Translations under genes and position numbers: made by a program
Part shown: positions 1 to 10,872 of the stretch, in pieces
Layout of the letters: every line of letters begins with the position of its first letter
Numbering within the stretch: the first letter of the stretch is position 1
Assembly: GCF_001411555.2 (NCBI RefSeq)
Contig: NC_049905.1
Coordinates: 14,322,586 to 14,386,585 of the forward strand
Length of the DNA: 64,000 bases
Reading direction: 5' to 3'
Source of the DNA: Juglans regia
Lineage: Eukaryota > Streptophyta > Magnoliopsida > Fagales > Juglandaceae
The notes under the pieces: model-generated
Told to the model about the DNA's origin: nothing
Database searches by the model: none
What the model saw: only the letters and a program-made list of their open reading frames with translations

Positions 1-674
1 TTGAGTGCACATCATTTGGTGATAGAGTGATTTATGTTCTGCTTGGCTGTCTGCAGATGCACAACCCTATTGCGGAGGTTAAACATGACCTTTATTCTGA
101 TATGATGCTCTGATATGATGATAAGTTATGATATGCCAAAGGATACTTTTGAATAAGAATATTTATGAAATTTCGCTCTGATATTTTTTATAACATATTC
201 TCATTCTGTATTCTAAAACTAAAAATGTTTTGTTCTACATTTTGAACTCTGTAAATGCTCATGTTTCCATTTGAGTATATGTTATCTGCTTATTGAGTTG
301 TTGATAACTCACCCCTTATCTCCACAATATTTTTTAGATAATTTCGATGGTTCAGCTAGAAATCAAGAGTATGAATTGTAGAGGAATAAGTGCCAAAGGG
401 TACAAATATTTATTGTAGAGTCCTATTTAGTAGATTTATTATTTTATGTTATTTTGGTATTTTGAGTTATGAATATTTTCAATTCTTTGTAGAGGTTTTA
501 ATTTATCTTATTGAGGTATTTCTTTGGCATCCCTGTGGAGGAACAATTATATTTGTGTTGAACAAATAAGTTAATATTTTTATGGAGTCTCTGGATGATA
601 TATAATTGTGTTATTGGAGATGATTTTAAGTAACAGGAGCCAACTCTCCAGATCTCCGGGACTAGGGCATTACA
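1..674 (+). mobile_element. Family-B solo-LTR-like element, 3' part (left end outside window)
   Basis: This stretch is the reverse complement of the left part of the element at 56511-61401: the block around 290-360 (bases reading as open/closed stem GAGTT...AACTC, then CCCCTTATCTCCA) matches 56640-56745. It ends at 674 with GGGACTAGGGCATTACA, the counterpart of the GGGCGTTACA terminus seen elsewhere in the window. No open frame of note is present. The upstream part and its target-site duplication lie outside the window, so it could be a fragment rather than a complete copy. The identification rests on internal similarity only. Confidence 0.7.
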
Positions 675-1259
675 ATTCGTGTAATAAATATATTAAAATT
701 AATCACACTAAAAATATCGTTCTCATTTGTTCACAAGAAAACATTTTGGGCATTTTTCATTTTTCCAATTTCTTTCCTTCTTTCTCTTAAATATACAATT
801 GAAAATAAACATTATATTGAATTATGAAAGAAAAAAACAACAACAAAACTATGGATTGAAAATTTGAAAATCAGGTTAGCCAAATTAATAACGTGTTTAA
901 ATAACGTCAAAACAAGCAATATCCACATATAAGATATCCATATATGAAAAACAAGACAAGAGATCATGACATACCACATGATCACAAGATGTTTGTTAGA
1001 AAACATTAGAACATGTTTTAGTTTAAAAAAAAAATTAAAAATAATTTAAAATAATTTAAAACTTAAAACCTATTAGAAATTAAAAAAAAAATAAACATCT
1101 CAAAAGATATTATAACTTCAAAAAAATTAAGATATAGAAAGGATGACAAAGTGGTGGAAGATTAGGGAGAGGAACGAAAACCGAGAGATGGAGGGAATTG
1201 GTGAGAAATTGATAATTATATCAAAGCATTATATCAGAACAGGGACCGTGTTTAGGGAG
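675..1259. other. AT-rich sequence with no recognisable feature
   Basis: Between two family-B pieces. It holds poly-A rich tracts (about 1025-1110) and small chance frames only. I see no gene, repeat boundary or RNA here. Confidence 0.5.
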
Positions 1260-2225
1260 AGGCCTTATTTTCTTTGGCACAACATGACTGAACATTTTCA
1301 TCTTATCATATCATATCAGAGCATTATATCATAACAGGGACCATGTTTAACCCTCGTGGTAGAGTTGTGCATTCTGTGGAAGGCAAAGCAGAATATAAAT
1401 TACCACAAATATCAAAGCGATTGCACTTAGAACAGAAATCCACTATTATATCCCGTGGTAGGGCCACAGGTCGCTATTATATCCCGTGACAGGGCCAGAA
1501 GTCACTATTATATCCCGTGACAGGGCCACATAGCAGAGCAAAACATAATTAGAATCACCATATCAGAATCAGAATCAGAGTTAGAACAGAATCAGAAAGT
1601 CCTGCCAAAGGTTTTTCAGATGCCATGTCATATCAAAACAGAGTACTGAAATTAAAATCATTCTCACATACTAAAAACAAAATTCAGAGCATCTTTCTAA
1701 GTAAATGCACAATTTTTCGTATTCTCAATATCGTTCCTTTTAAAATTTCAGAGACAGCATGACAAAATTTAGCTCATGTCTACACAATACATGCCAGAAA
1801 ATATTTTTCTTTTTTCATACAGATTTCATGAGTAATGCAAATAAACGACAGAGGTTGGTTTTTCTCAAGTTCTCATTTCATCACAAAATATGCAATATTT
1901 TCAGAAAGTCAACCTCTGTCTCAATAAATCGTATAAAGCCTAGCATAGGAAACCCCGCTTACCTGGGCTTCTTAGCTTACTCAGAAATTCTCCACAACAG
2001 TACTGAATAATTGCCACTCGTCACCTATAAAAATTCATGTAACTTAAATAAATCTTCAGTGAACAAATAAATCTCATATTACACCTAAAGTACCTATTTT
2101 AATTCTTCAATACTTAAAATTCTCTTAACTCTAAATATCATCACTTTCTAAGTTCATCAATATCCAGTTAAAGTAATCCATACCGAAGAGAGTAATCGAA
2201 TAAATATTATGATAAATGAATACCA
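1260..2225 (-). mobile_element. Family-B element fragment
   Basis: The sequence parallels 56930-57066 joined to 59005-59830 of the large family-B copy. Shared blocks include ACCATGTTTAA followed by the CCCGTGGTAGGG-type short repeats (1340-1530), the TTTTCAGATG block near 1610, the TTAGCTCATGTCTA block near 1768 and the CCGCTTACCT block near 1955. Unlike that copy it has no family-C insertion, so it approximates the empty site. Both termini are missing. At about 2225 it meets the Ty3/gypsy LTR, which may have inserted into it. Confidence 0.65.
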
Positions 2226-2226
2226 G

Positions 2227-2681
2227 TGTTTTTGTCAAGCATCGTCTGAGCTATAGAGGCAAGATAAGAGACATAGTTGAGAAGAGGAAAGTAGAAGTGT
2301 TGAGTCAGAAGGGGATGGTCTAGTCGTGTGGGCCTTGGGCCAGAAAAGAATAAAGGGTGTTAGTTGAGTTAATGGATTAGGGGGTCTGTTTATAGGCCTG
2401 CGAGCCCATTAAGGGTAGTGTCTTTCATTTTCTATTGAGTGACGATCATCTGTTTTAGTTTATTTTCCTTTCTGTTAGTAGTGGAACGATATATCACTGC
2501 AGCACGGAATGGGATGGTTATGCATGAATTTACAAGATTCCTTTTCTCTCTCTACTGTTCATCTTCTCCCTTTTCTCTCTAACATTCTGGAGGATCCTAC
2601 CCTCGAAGTAGGCAACCTATCTTTCTTCTGTATCCATTCTTATCATCAATCCATAAACCAAATTCACAACAAAGTGTTACA
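2227..2681 (+). mobile_element. Ty3/gypsy long terminal repeat (5' LTR, left edge approximate)
   Basis: The segment starts near TGTTTTTGTCAAG and ends AAAGTGTTACA, giving the TG...CA ends of an LTR. It is followed two bases later by a primer-binding-like sequence and then a gypsy gag frame. A TATA-like TTTATAGG lies at about 2388. The right edge is well supported by the adjacent primer site. The left edge is inferred from loss of similarity to family B and from the TG dinucleotide. No matching 3' LTR occurs in the window because the LINE at 3506 replaces the rest of the element. Confidence 0.5.
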
Positions 2682-2683
2682 AG

Positions 2684-2697
2684 TGGTATCTAGAGAC
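2684..2697 (+). other. Degenerate primer-binding site (initiator tRNA-Met type)
   Basis: TGGTATCTAGAG differs from the usual plant TGGTATCAGAGC primer site by a small change. It sits two bases after the LTR end, where reverse transcription of an LTR retrotransposon is primed. Confidence 0.55.
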
Positions 2698-2740
2698 AAA
2701 GTTCCCAAGTGACCTGTGATTACAATCAGTAAAAGAAGAA

Positions 2741-3505
2741 ATGGAAGATCGCACTAGACTTGCGCAATTGGCAGAAGGTCAAGTCCACTGAGTCACAATT
2801 TAAAACACTGGAAATTGAAGTGTTGGCCCTCAAGAGGTAATCGGATTCTGTAGTGCAGCAACTGGCGGCATTGACTGTGGAGCTGCAGTGGAAGAACAAG
2901 AGTAGCGGCTGGGTTCATGGGGAATCATCTTCAGGGATCAGGATCAGCAGCTGGTATCTGCAGAACAAGGGGGTGAACCCCCTCCACGATCAGTAAGGCT
3001 TGATTTTCCAACTTTTATTGGTGAAGATCCAAATGGGTGGATATGCAAAACCAACCATTTTTTCTCCTACTATAACACCCTGCCCCAACAAAAACTAAGG
3101 CTAGCCTCATTCCATATGGAGGGCCAAGCTCTAGTTTGGTTCCAAGATCTTGAAGAGTCAGGAGTTCTAAAGGAGTGGGAGGATTTTACCAAGGCCTTGT
3201 TGGTACGGTTTGGGCCATCTTCGTATGATGACCCCATGGAGGCCTTAATTAGGCTAAAGCAAACTGGATCTATCGAAGAATACAAATCAAACTTGGAGTC
3301 ACTGTCTAATAGGCTTAGAGGGTTGTCGGAGGGGTATAAACTAAGTTGTTTTCTTAGCAGGGTAAAGGATGAGATACGTTAACGGTGAGGATGTCTCACC
3401 CAAACAATCTGTTAACAGCTTACAGCCTTGCAAAGATTCAAGAGGAGAATGTAGGCATCCATAAAAAAATCCATCACAACCGTGACACTGGAATTCTGAA
3501 ATTAG
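2741..3505 (+). pseudogene. gag: Ty3/gypsy gag remnant
   Basis: The reading frame starting near ATGGAAGATCGC encodes a capsid-type Gag (Retrotrans_gag family). Recognisable pieces are the DFPTFIGEDPNGWI block near 3000, then AWVWFQDLE-like LVWFQDLEESG, and WEDFTKALLVRFGPSSYDDP at 3170-3230. Gag forms the virus-like particle of the retrotransposon. The N-terminal part has stops near 2790-2910. A frameshift lies at about 3378, after which the MSHPNNLLTAYSLAKIQEEN block continues in another frame. No zinc knuckle, protease or polymerase follows, because the coding region stops where the LINE begins. It is a 5' gag fragment of a dead element. Confidence 0.8.
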
Positions 3506-4020
3506 TTGCGGAATGATGTCGATGTGAGGTTGGTTAGTTGCGGAACTCAGCATATTACAGTTCTTATGTCTAATGGCTCTATGAAATGTAAAGCTTCATT
3601 TATTTATGCTAAATGTACGTATGTTCAACGGCGGGAGTTGTGGGCTGAGCTTGAAAGTGAGAGTAATGGAACTGAGCCATGGTTAATAACAGGGGATTTT
3701 AATATTATTGTCTCGGATGAGGAACGACGAGGTGGTTGCCCACATTCTTTGGTGGCGATGGAGGAGTTCAACTCTTGGATACACTCTTGCGGATTGCTGG
3801 AGTTAAAATACTTGGGTAAGAGTTTATCTTGGTGTAATGGGCATGCTGGGGCTTCTCGTAGTTGGGCGCGCTTGGATCGTTCGTTGGTTGCGTAGAATTT
3901 TATTGAAGATTTTCTGGATTCTTTCATGAGATATCTACCGCGTACTTCGTTAGATCATGCACCTATGGTTATTTCCTTGGTGAAAAATGTTGCAGAGTAT
4001 GGGCCATCTCCTTTCCATTT
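3506..4020 (+). pseudogene. LINE endonuclease domain (partial)
   Basis: Encodes the second half of an exonuclease/endonuclease/phosphatase-fold nuclease that nicks target DNA for LINE insertion. Visible landmarks are PWLITGDFNIIVSDEERRGG (catalytic GDFN), the SWARLDRSLV block and the terminal DHAPM, where the usual Ser before Asp-His has become Leu. A TAG stop at 3893 interrupts the frame between the last two landmarks. The start given is only where the frame opens; the family's N-terminal half is absent. A frameshift near 4020 leads into the RT frame. Confidence 0.85.
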
Positions 4021-4026
4021 CAGCAG

Positions 4027-5790
4027 ATGTCGGTGGATCATGTGGATTTTCCTAGTTGCGTCCGAGAGGTTTGGAATCAAACTGAGGCTGGTAGTGGTCT
4101 CCTAAAACTTGCGGCTAAATTGAAAAAACTGAAAGTAGTTCTGAAAGGGTGGAATAAAAAAGTTTTTGGATGGACGACTGGGCATATTAAGGAGTTGGAG
4201 GGTCGGATAGAGCGATTGGAGAGTCACTTGCAGCTGAACTATGATGAAGAGGTGGAACTTGATCTGCTGGCTTCAAAAATGGAGTTGGATACCTGGATTT
4301 GTCGTGAAGAAGTGCGGTTAGCTCAGTGTGCTAAAGTCAGGTGGTCGAGTCATGGAGATCAAAACTCGCGTTACTTTCATGTTATCCTTAATAAATGGAG
4401 GCAATCGAAGATCATGGAGATGAGACTTTCCAATGGCTTATTGTTAAAGTCCCCTCATGAACTTCATGATGGGGCTGTGCATTATTTTCGGGAGTTCTTG
4501 GGGCAGTCTACTAGTGTAGTGCTTCCGGATTTGGGTGATTACGTGTCTAATGTGATTTCGGAAGATGAGAATTTGAGATTAGGTTCGGTGCCCACAGAAG
4601 AGGAGGTGAAACAAGCAGTTTTCAGTATTCCCATAGAGAGTAGTCCGGGGCCGGATGGCTTTGGGTTGGGTTTTTACCTTGCTTGTTGGGATATTGTCAA
4701 GTCGGAAATGGTGGAGGCGGTAACGGATTTTTTTAGAGGGGTTCCTCTTCCCAGATTTTATACTGCTTCTTTTGTAGTTCTTATTCCTAAAATAGCTTAG
4801 CCGACGAGTTTTGACAAGTTTCGGCCTATCAGCTTATGTTCCGTTTTTTACAAAATTTGCACAAAGATCTTGGTGGCCAGGATTGCTCCTTTATTGTCCT
4901 CTTTGATCTCTTCTGAGCAATGTGCGTTTATTCCAGGTCGGAGTATTTTTGATAATATCAGTCTCACGCAGGAGATGGTGCAATCGCTCAATAAGAAAAC
5001 GATGGGCGGGAATGTGATTTTGAAACTGGATATGGCTAAGGCTTATGATAGGGTGGAATGGGATTTCCTTTTGCATGTTTTGGCTGCCTTTGGATTTTCT
5101 TCATTTGTAAGAAATTTGATCAAGAATTGTATTGCTACGCCTTGGTATTCGATTATGATGAATGGTACAGCTCAGGGTTTTTTTCAGGGAGGTCGAGGAT
5201 TGCGACAGGGGGATCCTTTATCTCTATACCTTTTTATCATTATGGAAGAAGTGTTTTCTCTCTTACTAAAGAAAAATTTTCTGTATGGTAATATTAAAAA
5301 TTTTTCTCATCCAAGAGGTGCGCCTCTTGTTTCTCACCTTCTTTATGCTGATGAAGTAGTGATTTTTGCTAATGGAGGGAAGCGATCTTTGATAGAATTG
5401 ATGAAGGTTATTGAGACTTATGAGTCTTGGTCAGGGCAGCGAGTGAGTAAAGAAAAAACAGCCATGTTTTTTTCAAAAAATGCTACTACAGGGCGGAAGA
5501 GGGAGTTGCTCAATATTACTGGATTTAGTGAAGGTAATTTCCCATTCACTTATCTCGGTGCTCCTATAGTTAATGGGCGGCTTTTGAATTCACATTTAGA
5601 GCCTATCTTTAATCGGGTAAGGGAGAAACTTGGGGGATGGAAATTAAAATGTCTTTCAGCTGGGGGAAAGTTGATTTTGTTAAAGCATGTGTTAGCTAGT
5701 ATGCCGATACATATTATGTCTATTCTTCAATTGCCTAAAGGGATCTTGAAAAATCTGAACAAGCTTCATAGTTCATTTTTTGGGGGGAAA
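4027..5790 (+). pseudogene. LINE reverse transcriptase domain
   Basis: Encodes the linker and reverse transcriptase (RVT_1) of a plant L1 element. Landmarks: GDQNSRYFH near 4352, SSPGPDGFG near 4641, FRPISLCSVFYKI near 4818, FIPGRSIFDN near 4927, KLDMAKAYDRVEWDF near 5023, RQGDPLSLYLF near 5200 and the active-site box LLYADEVVIF near 5341. The normal box is (F/Y)ADD, so the second catalytic aspartate is replaced by glutamate. A TAG stop at 4798 splits the frame, and a frameshift near 5785 in a G-run (FFGGKK) moves the C-terminus to another frame. It cannot make an active enzyme as it stands. Confidence 0.9.
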
Positions 5791-5799
5791 AAGATGGAA

Positions 5800-7406
5800 A
5801 GGATAAAAAGAAATGGGTTGCTTGGAAGTCGATGTGCAAGCCAACTGATGAGGGAGGAATTGGGATTCGAGACTTTGATGAGGTACAAACTTCTCTTCAT
5901 ATGAAATTTGCATGGAAGGTTTTGACTAGGGATGATCTTTGATCAAAATTTTTTCGAGCAAAATATATTGGGGACAAACATGTTTCTTTATTAGATCCTA
6001 AAAAAGGCTCTAGGTTTTGGGAGATGGTGGTAAAGTGCATCCCAGAGGTTTAGGAAAATTCGATATGGAGGGTACGGGATGGTAATATTTCTTTTTGGTG
6101 GGATCACTGGTTGAATGAAGGTCCTTTAGCTAATTCGTATCCTATGGTTGATGTGCCAAAGTTGATGTTGGTTGATTTAAAAATTTCTAATGGTTGGGAC
6201 ATTGAAAATTTAGAGAGACTAGTGGGAGTACAAAAAGCGGAGGAGATTTGTAGTTACTTGGGTGCGCATAAATCTGGTCAAGATATACTGGTTTGGCTTC
6301 ATAATAAAGATGGATGTTTTTCTACAAAAAGTGCTTGGCAATGTATTAGGGTCAGGGCACCTTGGGCTAAATGGGTGTGGCATGAAGCTATACCAAAAAA
6401 AATTTCCATTCTTATGTGGAAGGCTTTTCATAATGGTTTAAGTGTGGATGATAGATTGAGGAGAGTTGGTATTCCTATTACTTCAAAATGTAATTGTTGT
6501 GTGCAGGGAAGATATGAAGATTTGAATCATGTTCTTGCTGCAGGTGACATTGCGGCTGGGGTTTGGAAGAGGTTTTCAAATATTTTGGGTGTGCCTTATG
6601 ACCCAAATAAACGTTGGTTTGAGTTGGTACTACTTTGGTTTCGACGTGCGTCTACTAAGTCCCAAGTGGGTTGTATTTTAGGGCTGCTTCCTTCTATTAT
6701 TATTTGGAAGTTGTGGCGTCGTAGGTGTAAGGCAAGGATGGAAGATAAATGCATTTCAGTGGAAGTGCTTTGGAGGTCTATTTGTGTGTGGATAAGTAAC
6801 ATGTTTAGTTTTACTAAGCTTGCTTTTGCCGATGAGGAGAGGTTGAGAGAATCGAATATTCCAGTTAGTTCAATTAAAGTGATGCCTGTTAGTTTGGTTT
6901 ATTGGGTGAAGCCGAGATATGATAGATTCAAATTAAATATTGATGGATGCAGCCTTGGCAATCCAAGGAGCTTAGGTGCAGGAGGGGTTATTAGGGATTT
7001 TAATGGTGATTTGGTGGTTGCCTTTTCTTGTTATCTTGGGGTGGGATCCAATAATCTTGCTGAGTTGAAGGCTTTATTAATTGGGTTAAAATATTGTCAT
7101 TCTTTGGGATTGCTTCATGTGGATATTGAATCTGATTCTTTGGTTTGTGTATCCTGGGTTCAGAAGAAGCGTTGTGGAGTGTGGTATTTAGAAGATTTTT
7201 GGGAGGAGGCAATGGATTTGATTGAAGGTGAAGACTATGGTATAAATCATATTTTTCGTGAAGGAAATGCACCAGCTGATTATCTAGCTAAAATGGGAGC
7301 TCAAGGTTCGACTTATGTTTGGTGCACTTTATTGAGAGTTCCAAAATTTCTTAGAGGATTGTTGCGCATGGATAAATTGTCTTTGCCTTATCTGAGAGGT
7401 CTTTGA
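5800..7406 (+). pseudogene. LINE C-terminal zf-RVT and RNase H domains
   Basis: After the frameshift the polyprotein continues through KFAWKVLTRDDL, a TGA at 5940, a TAG near 6052 and then a long open stretch from 6111 to 7406. It includes the zf-RVT region (KSAWQCIR..., IPKKISILMWKAFHNGL, CNCC) and an RNase H fold (RVT_3) with LNIDG, LAELKALLIGL, ESDS and REGNAPADYLAKMG, so the DEDD acidic residues appear present. RNase H in plant L1 elements helps remove template RNA. The domain is the best preserved part of the element. Confidence 0.88.
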
Positions 7407-7613
7407 TTTGCTGGTTTTATAATTTTTCTTTCTTGGTTTAGTCTTTTATTGGTGAGGTTTGGTTTTTTGTCGCATATTGCTACTTGTGTTTTATATATGC
7501 TTGTTTTTTTACTAAGGTATTCCTCCGCCATAAATGAGGGTTTGTATTTAATAAAATTGGGAATGGGTCACTCTTGGACATGTGACCCTAACGCTTTATT
7601 AAAAAAAAAAAAA
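7407..7613 (+). other. LINE 3' untranslated region and poly(A) tail
   Basis: Non-coding T-rich stretch after the stop codon of the RNase H frame, ending in TTTATT followed by 15 adenines. The tail marks the 3' end of the reverse-transcribed copy. Confidence 0.75.
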
Positions 7614-8720
7614 AAGAGAGAGTTGAGTGAGAGAGAGATGTGGCCTTAGAGAGAGATAGAGTGAGAGACTGTTAGAGTGAGAGCTAAGTTGAGCATTGGT
7701 AAGAAAAAGTTATTTTTCTTTTGTATTTTCCTGGATTTTATGATATTTGTTTTGTGTTTTTGTTATATATATTTCTAATAAGTTAGTGTTGTATTTTTTT
7801 GAAGGATTTGTTTTTTGGCAAGTTGGAAGCTTTTGATTTCTAAAAGGATATTGTGAGTGCTAGGTATATTTCTAAACTTTAGGAATGTGTTTATACATTT
7901 TATGCTTACTCTTGAAATATTGTAATTATTGTTTGTATAGTTTTTGAATAGTTTGTGAGTTTATGGTATTCATTGATAAATTAATATGTGTATAAATATT
8001 GTTGTGGAAATATTGTGAATATGTTGTGATATGGATTTGAAATATTGTGATTATTGTTTGTGAATTTTGTTTGAATATGTTTACATGGTTAGAAATATAT
8101 TATCTTTAGGTTTTGGATTTATATGAAAATTTTGATATAATATTTTTTGGTTTTGAAGAATTTGTGAGTGCTAGTTATATTTCTCAAGTTTAGGAATATG
8201 TTAATACATGTAAATGTGATTTTATGCTTCCTCTTGAAATAATTGTAATTATTGTTTGTGAATTTTGTGAATAGTTTGTGAGTTTATGGTGTTCATTGAT
8301 GAATTAATATGTGTAAAAATATTATTGTGGGAATATTGTTGTTGTTGTGATATGCATTTAAAATATTGTGATTATTGTTTAAATATGTTTACATGGTTAG
8401 AAATATATTGTGTTTAGGTTTTAGTATTTATGTGAATTTTTTTGTGTTTTTTGAATTTGTTCTTTAACAAGAAAATTATAAGTTTAGACTCTTAATTTAA
8501 GTAAAGATTAAAAACGTTTAATATACATTTAATATGAGACTTAATATTTAACATTTAATAAGTATATATAATATATTCATGCTAATTTAGTTAGAATATG
8601 ATTATTATTCAAGTTATAACTATACTATAAAATTTAATTTTAAAAAGAAGAAAAAAGAAGTATATAACTTAACTATATATAAAGTATAATATATACATAC
8701 AATAACTATAATTAATAATT
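7614..8720. repeat. AT-rich upstream region of CACTA-1 with a tandem duplication
   Basis: After a GA-rich stretch (7614-7690) come two diverged tandem copies of about 260-310 bp: 7853-8117 and 8163-8424. Both open with GTGAGTGCTAG and close with TTTACATGGTTAGAAATATA. The whole block 8163-8720 is also similar to 56230-56510 plus 61402-61580. In both places a Transpos_assoc-encoding stretch lies downstream, so I take it as the 5' flank of a CACTA transposase gene. No coding potential is seen. Confidence 0.6.
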
Positions 8721-9286
8721 ACTTATTAAATATTCTTACCATTGTGAGGTTCCGAACCATTATATTATTAAATATATATATATATATAAATAAATAAAGT
8801 AAAATATTCTTCAAGGAAAAAGTGTTGAACCTACCAAATAAGTAGGAAGTTGGAATAAATAAATATACTTATTTATAATAAACTAGAGAGTAAATAAATA
8901 AGGATCAAATAAATGCTTATATAGAAATTATATACTTATTGTCTATATAAATAAGTAACTCACTCAATTAAGTATAACAATTAAAATTATATTTTGGAAA
9001 TGATAATAATTAAAATTATATAATAATATTTGAAATTATATATAACAATTATAATAACAATTATATAACAAGAATTAAATTATGGGGAGGTGCCAATTAA
9101 CAATGTCCTAAGATATATAATAACAATTAAAATTATAATTTAAAAATAATAATCCGAAATCAATCGTTCTAGTATTTCGCATAGGAAAGCCCCAACCAAT
9201 CCAAAATCACGCCAAAAACTTTGTTGCTTGTTGAAAAGTCTAAAGTTTCGATTCCATAACTATTAATTTTTAATTTTTTTTTTATA
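8721..9286. other. AT-rich spacer without recognisable gene
   Basis: Low-complexity A/T sequence with an (AT)n stretch near 8776-8790. It contains the first copy (9081-9093) of a 13-bp direct repeat TATGGGGAGGTGC whose second copy is at 9897-9909. Confidence 0.4.
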
Positions 9287-9612
9287 AATTAACAATGTCA
9301 CATTCATATTGTATTATATTGTTAAACTAGAGAGAGATGAAAGAATATGTGAACAAGTTTCGTATCTTGTACACATCGGGAAATAATGATCTTGAAGAAA
9401 TATCTGTCAAATTGCTTGACTCTCAAAGTCTCTCCAGCCTTAAGAGTTGTCAAGATCGGACAGATTGTGACGGTTAAGTAATTAGACTAAAGTTTAGACA
9501 TTTATTCAAGATCATTATTTTCCGTTGTGTACTGATAGGAAACTTGTTCACATAATCTTCTATCTTTCTCTATTTTAACAATATAACACTACTAGGATGT
9601 GACATTGTTAAT
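9287..9612. mobile_element. Foldback/MITE-like element with long inverted arms
   Basis: The left arm begins AATTAACAATGTCACAT and the right arm ends ATGTGACATTGTTAATT. The complementarity runs inward for about 140 bases, through the AACAAGTTTC / GAAACTTGTT and AATGATCTTGAA / TTCAAGATCATT blocks. The centre (about 9410-9490) is short and has no frame. This matches a non-autonomous DNA transposon with long terminal inverted repeats. I could not fix a target-site duplication, so the superfamily is open. Confidence 0.65.
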
Positions 9613-10085
9613 TCAAACGACATGGAGATATTGTTTGTAGTGTTTTTTGATAGATATATTGTGACATTGCATAAATAACCTTAGACCCGTTTGGGAATTA
9701 GTGTACATTTATATGTCCACTAATTCTTGAATTGTCCAGTGTGGACAGTTTGAGATTATATTATCTGTATTGTACATGTTCGTTACTCCTACTTTCCACA
9801 TTTAATGTGAAGTTTCGGTGTCTTCCTCTATTGTTCTTCAGGTATACTGTTCGGAGGGTTACAATCCCTCTATTTGAACATGTATACTTGGAGAACTATG
9901 GGGAGGTGCTGCCGAAATTTCTATTAAAATGAAAAGTAGTAGAGTGACAAGATTTGTGCAATATGGATAATATAATCTCTAATGGGTTAGGACCAACTAC
10001 CTTATCAAAAAAGTAATGAGAATTGGAGCATACATGCATTTGAATTTTCTATGTACTTGTTATTAATAGATAGATGTTATTAGAA
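9613..10085. other. Presumed 5' flank of the CACTA-1 tnp2 pseudogene
   Basis: No frame is recognised. It includes the second copy of TATGGGGAGGTGC at 9897-9909. The expected 5' CACTA terminus (CACTACAA...) was looked for between 7600 and 10085 and not found. Confidence 0.4.
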
Positions 10086-10872
10086 ATGGACAAAAATTGG
10101 ATGCGTCTGGGCGATAGACTTGGAAAAGGATTACATATCCTATGTGCATGGAGTAAGAACCTTCATTGATTTTGCACAGGCCTCTGCTGATAGTCGTGGT
10201 TACATTAAGTGTCCATGTCGAGAGTGTCAAAATTTGTGTGCGATAGGGTTGGATGAAGTAGAAAGTCATATATTTATGAACGGTATAGATCTGGGGTATA
10301 CCCAATGGGTATTGCATGGTGAGCGGTATGAACAGTCAACAGATGTATTGGTCGATCATTACAATTATTTGCGGCACATGGATAATAATTATGAGCAGGA
10401 TGAGATGGAGGAGATGTTGGGTGACATTGGAGTAGGGATGTTTATGGATGAGGTTGACGACATTGCCTCAAGTGGAGGAGGGACTTGTTGTGAAGATTTC
10501 GCTTCAATGTTGGAAGATGTAAAGCACGAACTTTATCCAGGCTGTACAAAACATTCCAAACTATCATTTATTGTGCGATTGCTTCACATTAAGTCATTGT
10601 GTGGGATGTCGACGAATGCAATAAACATGGTATTGGACTTATTTAATGAGATGCTTCCCGAAGGGTCTACATTGCCCAAGAACTTTTATAAAGCGAAACA
10701 GTTGAGAAAATTATTTGGATTTGAGTACAAGTCCATACATGCATCCAAGAATGCTTGTGTTTTGTTCTGGAAGGAGAACGAGGAGAAACAAGCATGTCCT
10801 GTATGTGGAGAGTTGAGGTGGAAGGGTAAGAAAAACGTGCCGGCTAAGTTGTTGCCCTATTTTTTCTTGTGA
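10086..10872 (+). pseudogene. tnp2: CACTA tnp2 transposase, N-terminal part (Transpos_assoc domain)
   Basis: The protein opens MDKNWMRLGDRLGK at 10086, the usual start of plant TNP2-type transposases, so I prefer this ATG. An extra G near 10129 shifts the frame, and KDYISYVHGVRTFIDFA continues in the next frame. The Transpos_assoc zinc-binding motif follows (CPCRECQNLCAIGLDEVESH; Cys-rich, about residues 40-60), then VLHGERYEQ. Further on, NMVLDLFNEMLPEG and YKSIHASKNACVLFWKENEE and CPVCGELRWK lead into the Transposase_21 region. A TGA at 10870 ends the frame within the LPYFFL...PRLQRLY motif, which is normally uninterrupted. TNP2 is the catalytic transposase of CACTA elements. Confidence 0.9.

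Larger units (their letters stand above)
3506..7613 (+). mobile_element. L1-type non-LTR retrotransposon (LINE), 5'-truncated and defective
   Basis: One LINE copy of about 4.1 kb. In order: C-terminal half of the APE-type endonuclease, reverse transcriptase, zf-RVT region, RNase H domain, a 3' untranslated stretch and an A15 tract at about 7599-7613. ORF1 and the first part of the endonuclease are missing, as expected for 5'-truncated target-primed reverse transcription. It lies inside the gypsy gag remnant. I found no clear target-site duplication. The remaining frames have few stops, so the insertion is old but not ancient. Confidence 0.9.

Noticed and set aside
9587..9595. CACTACTAG as the 5' terminus of CACTA-1
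   Set aside because: It is part of the right arm of the foldback element, whose left arm has the complementary sequence, and it does not match the 3' terminus beyond a few bases.
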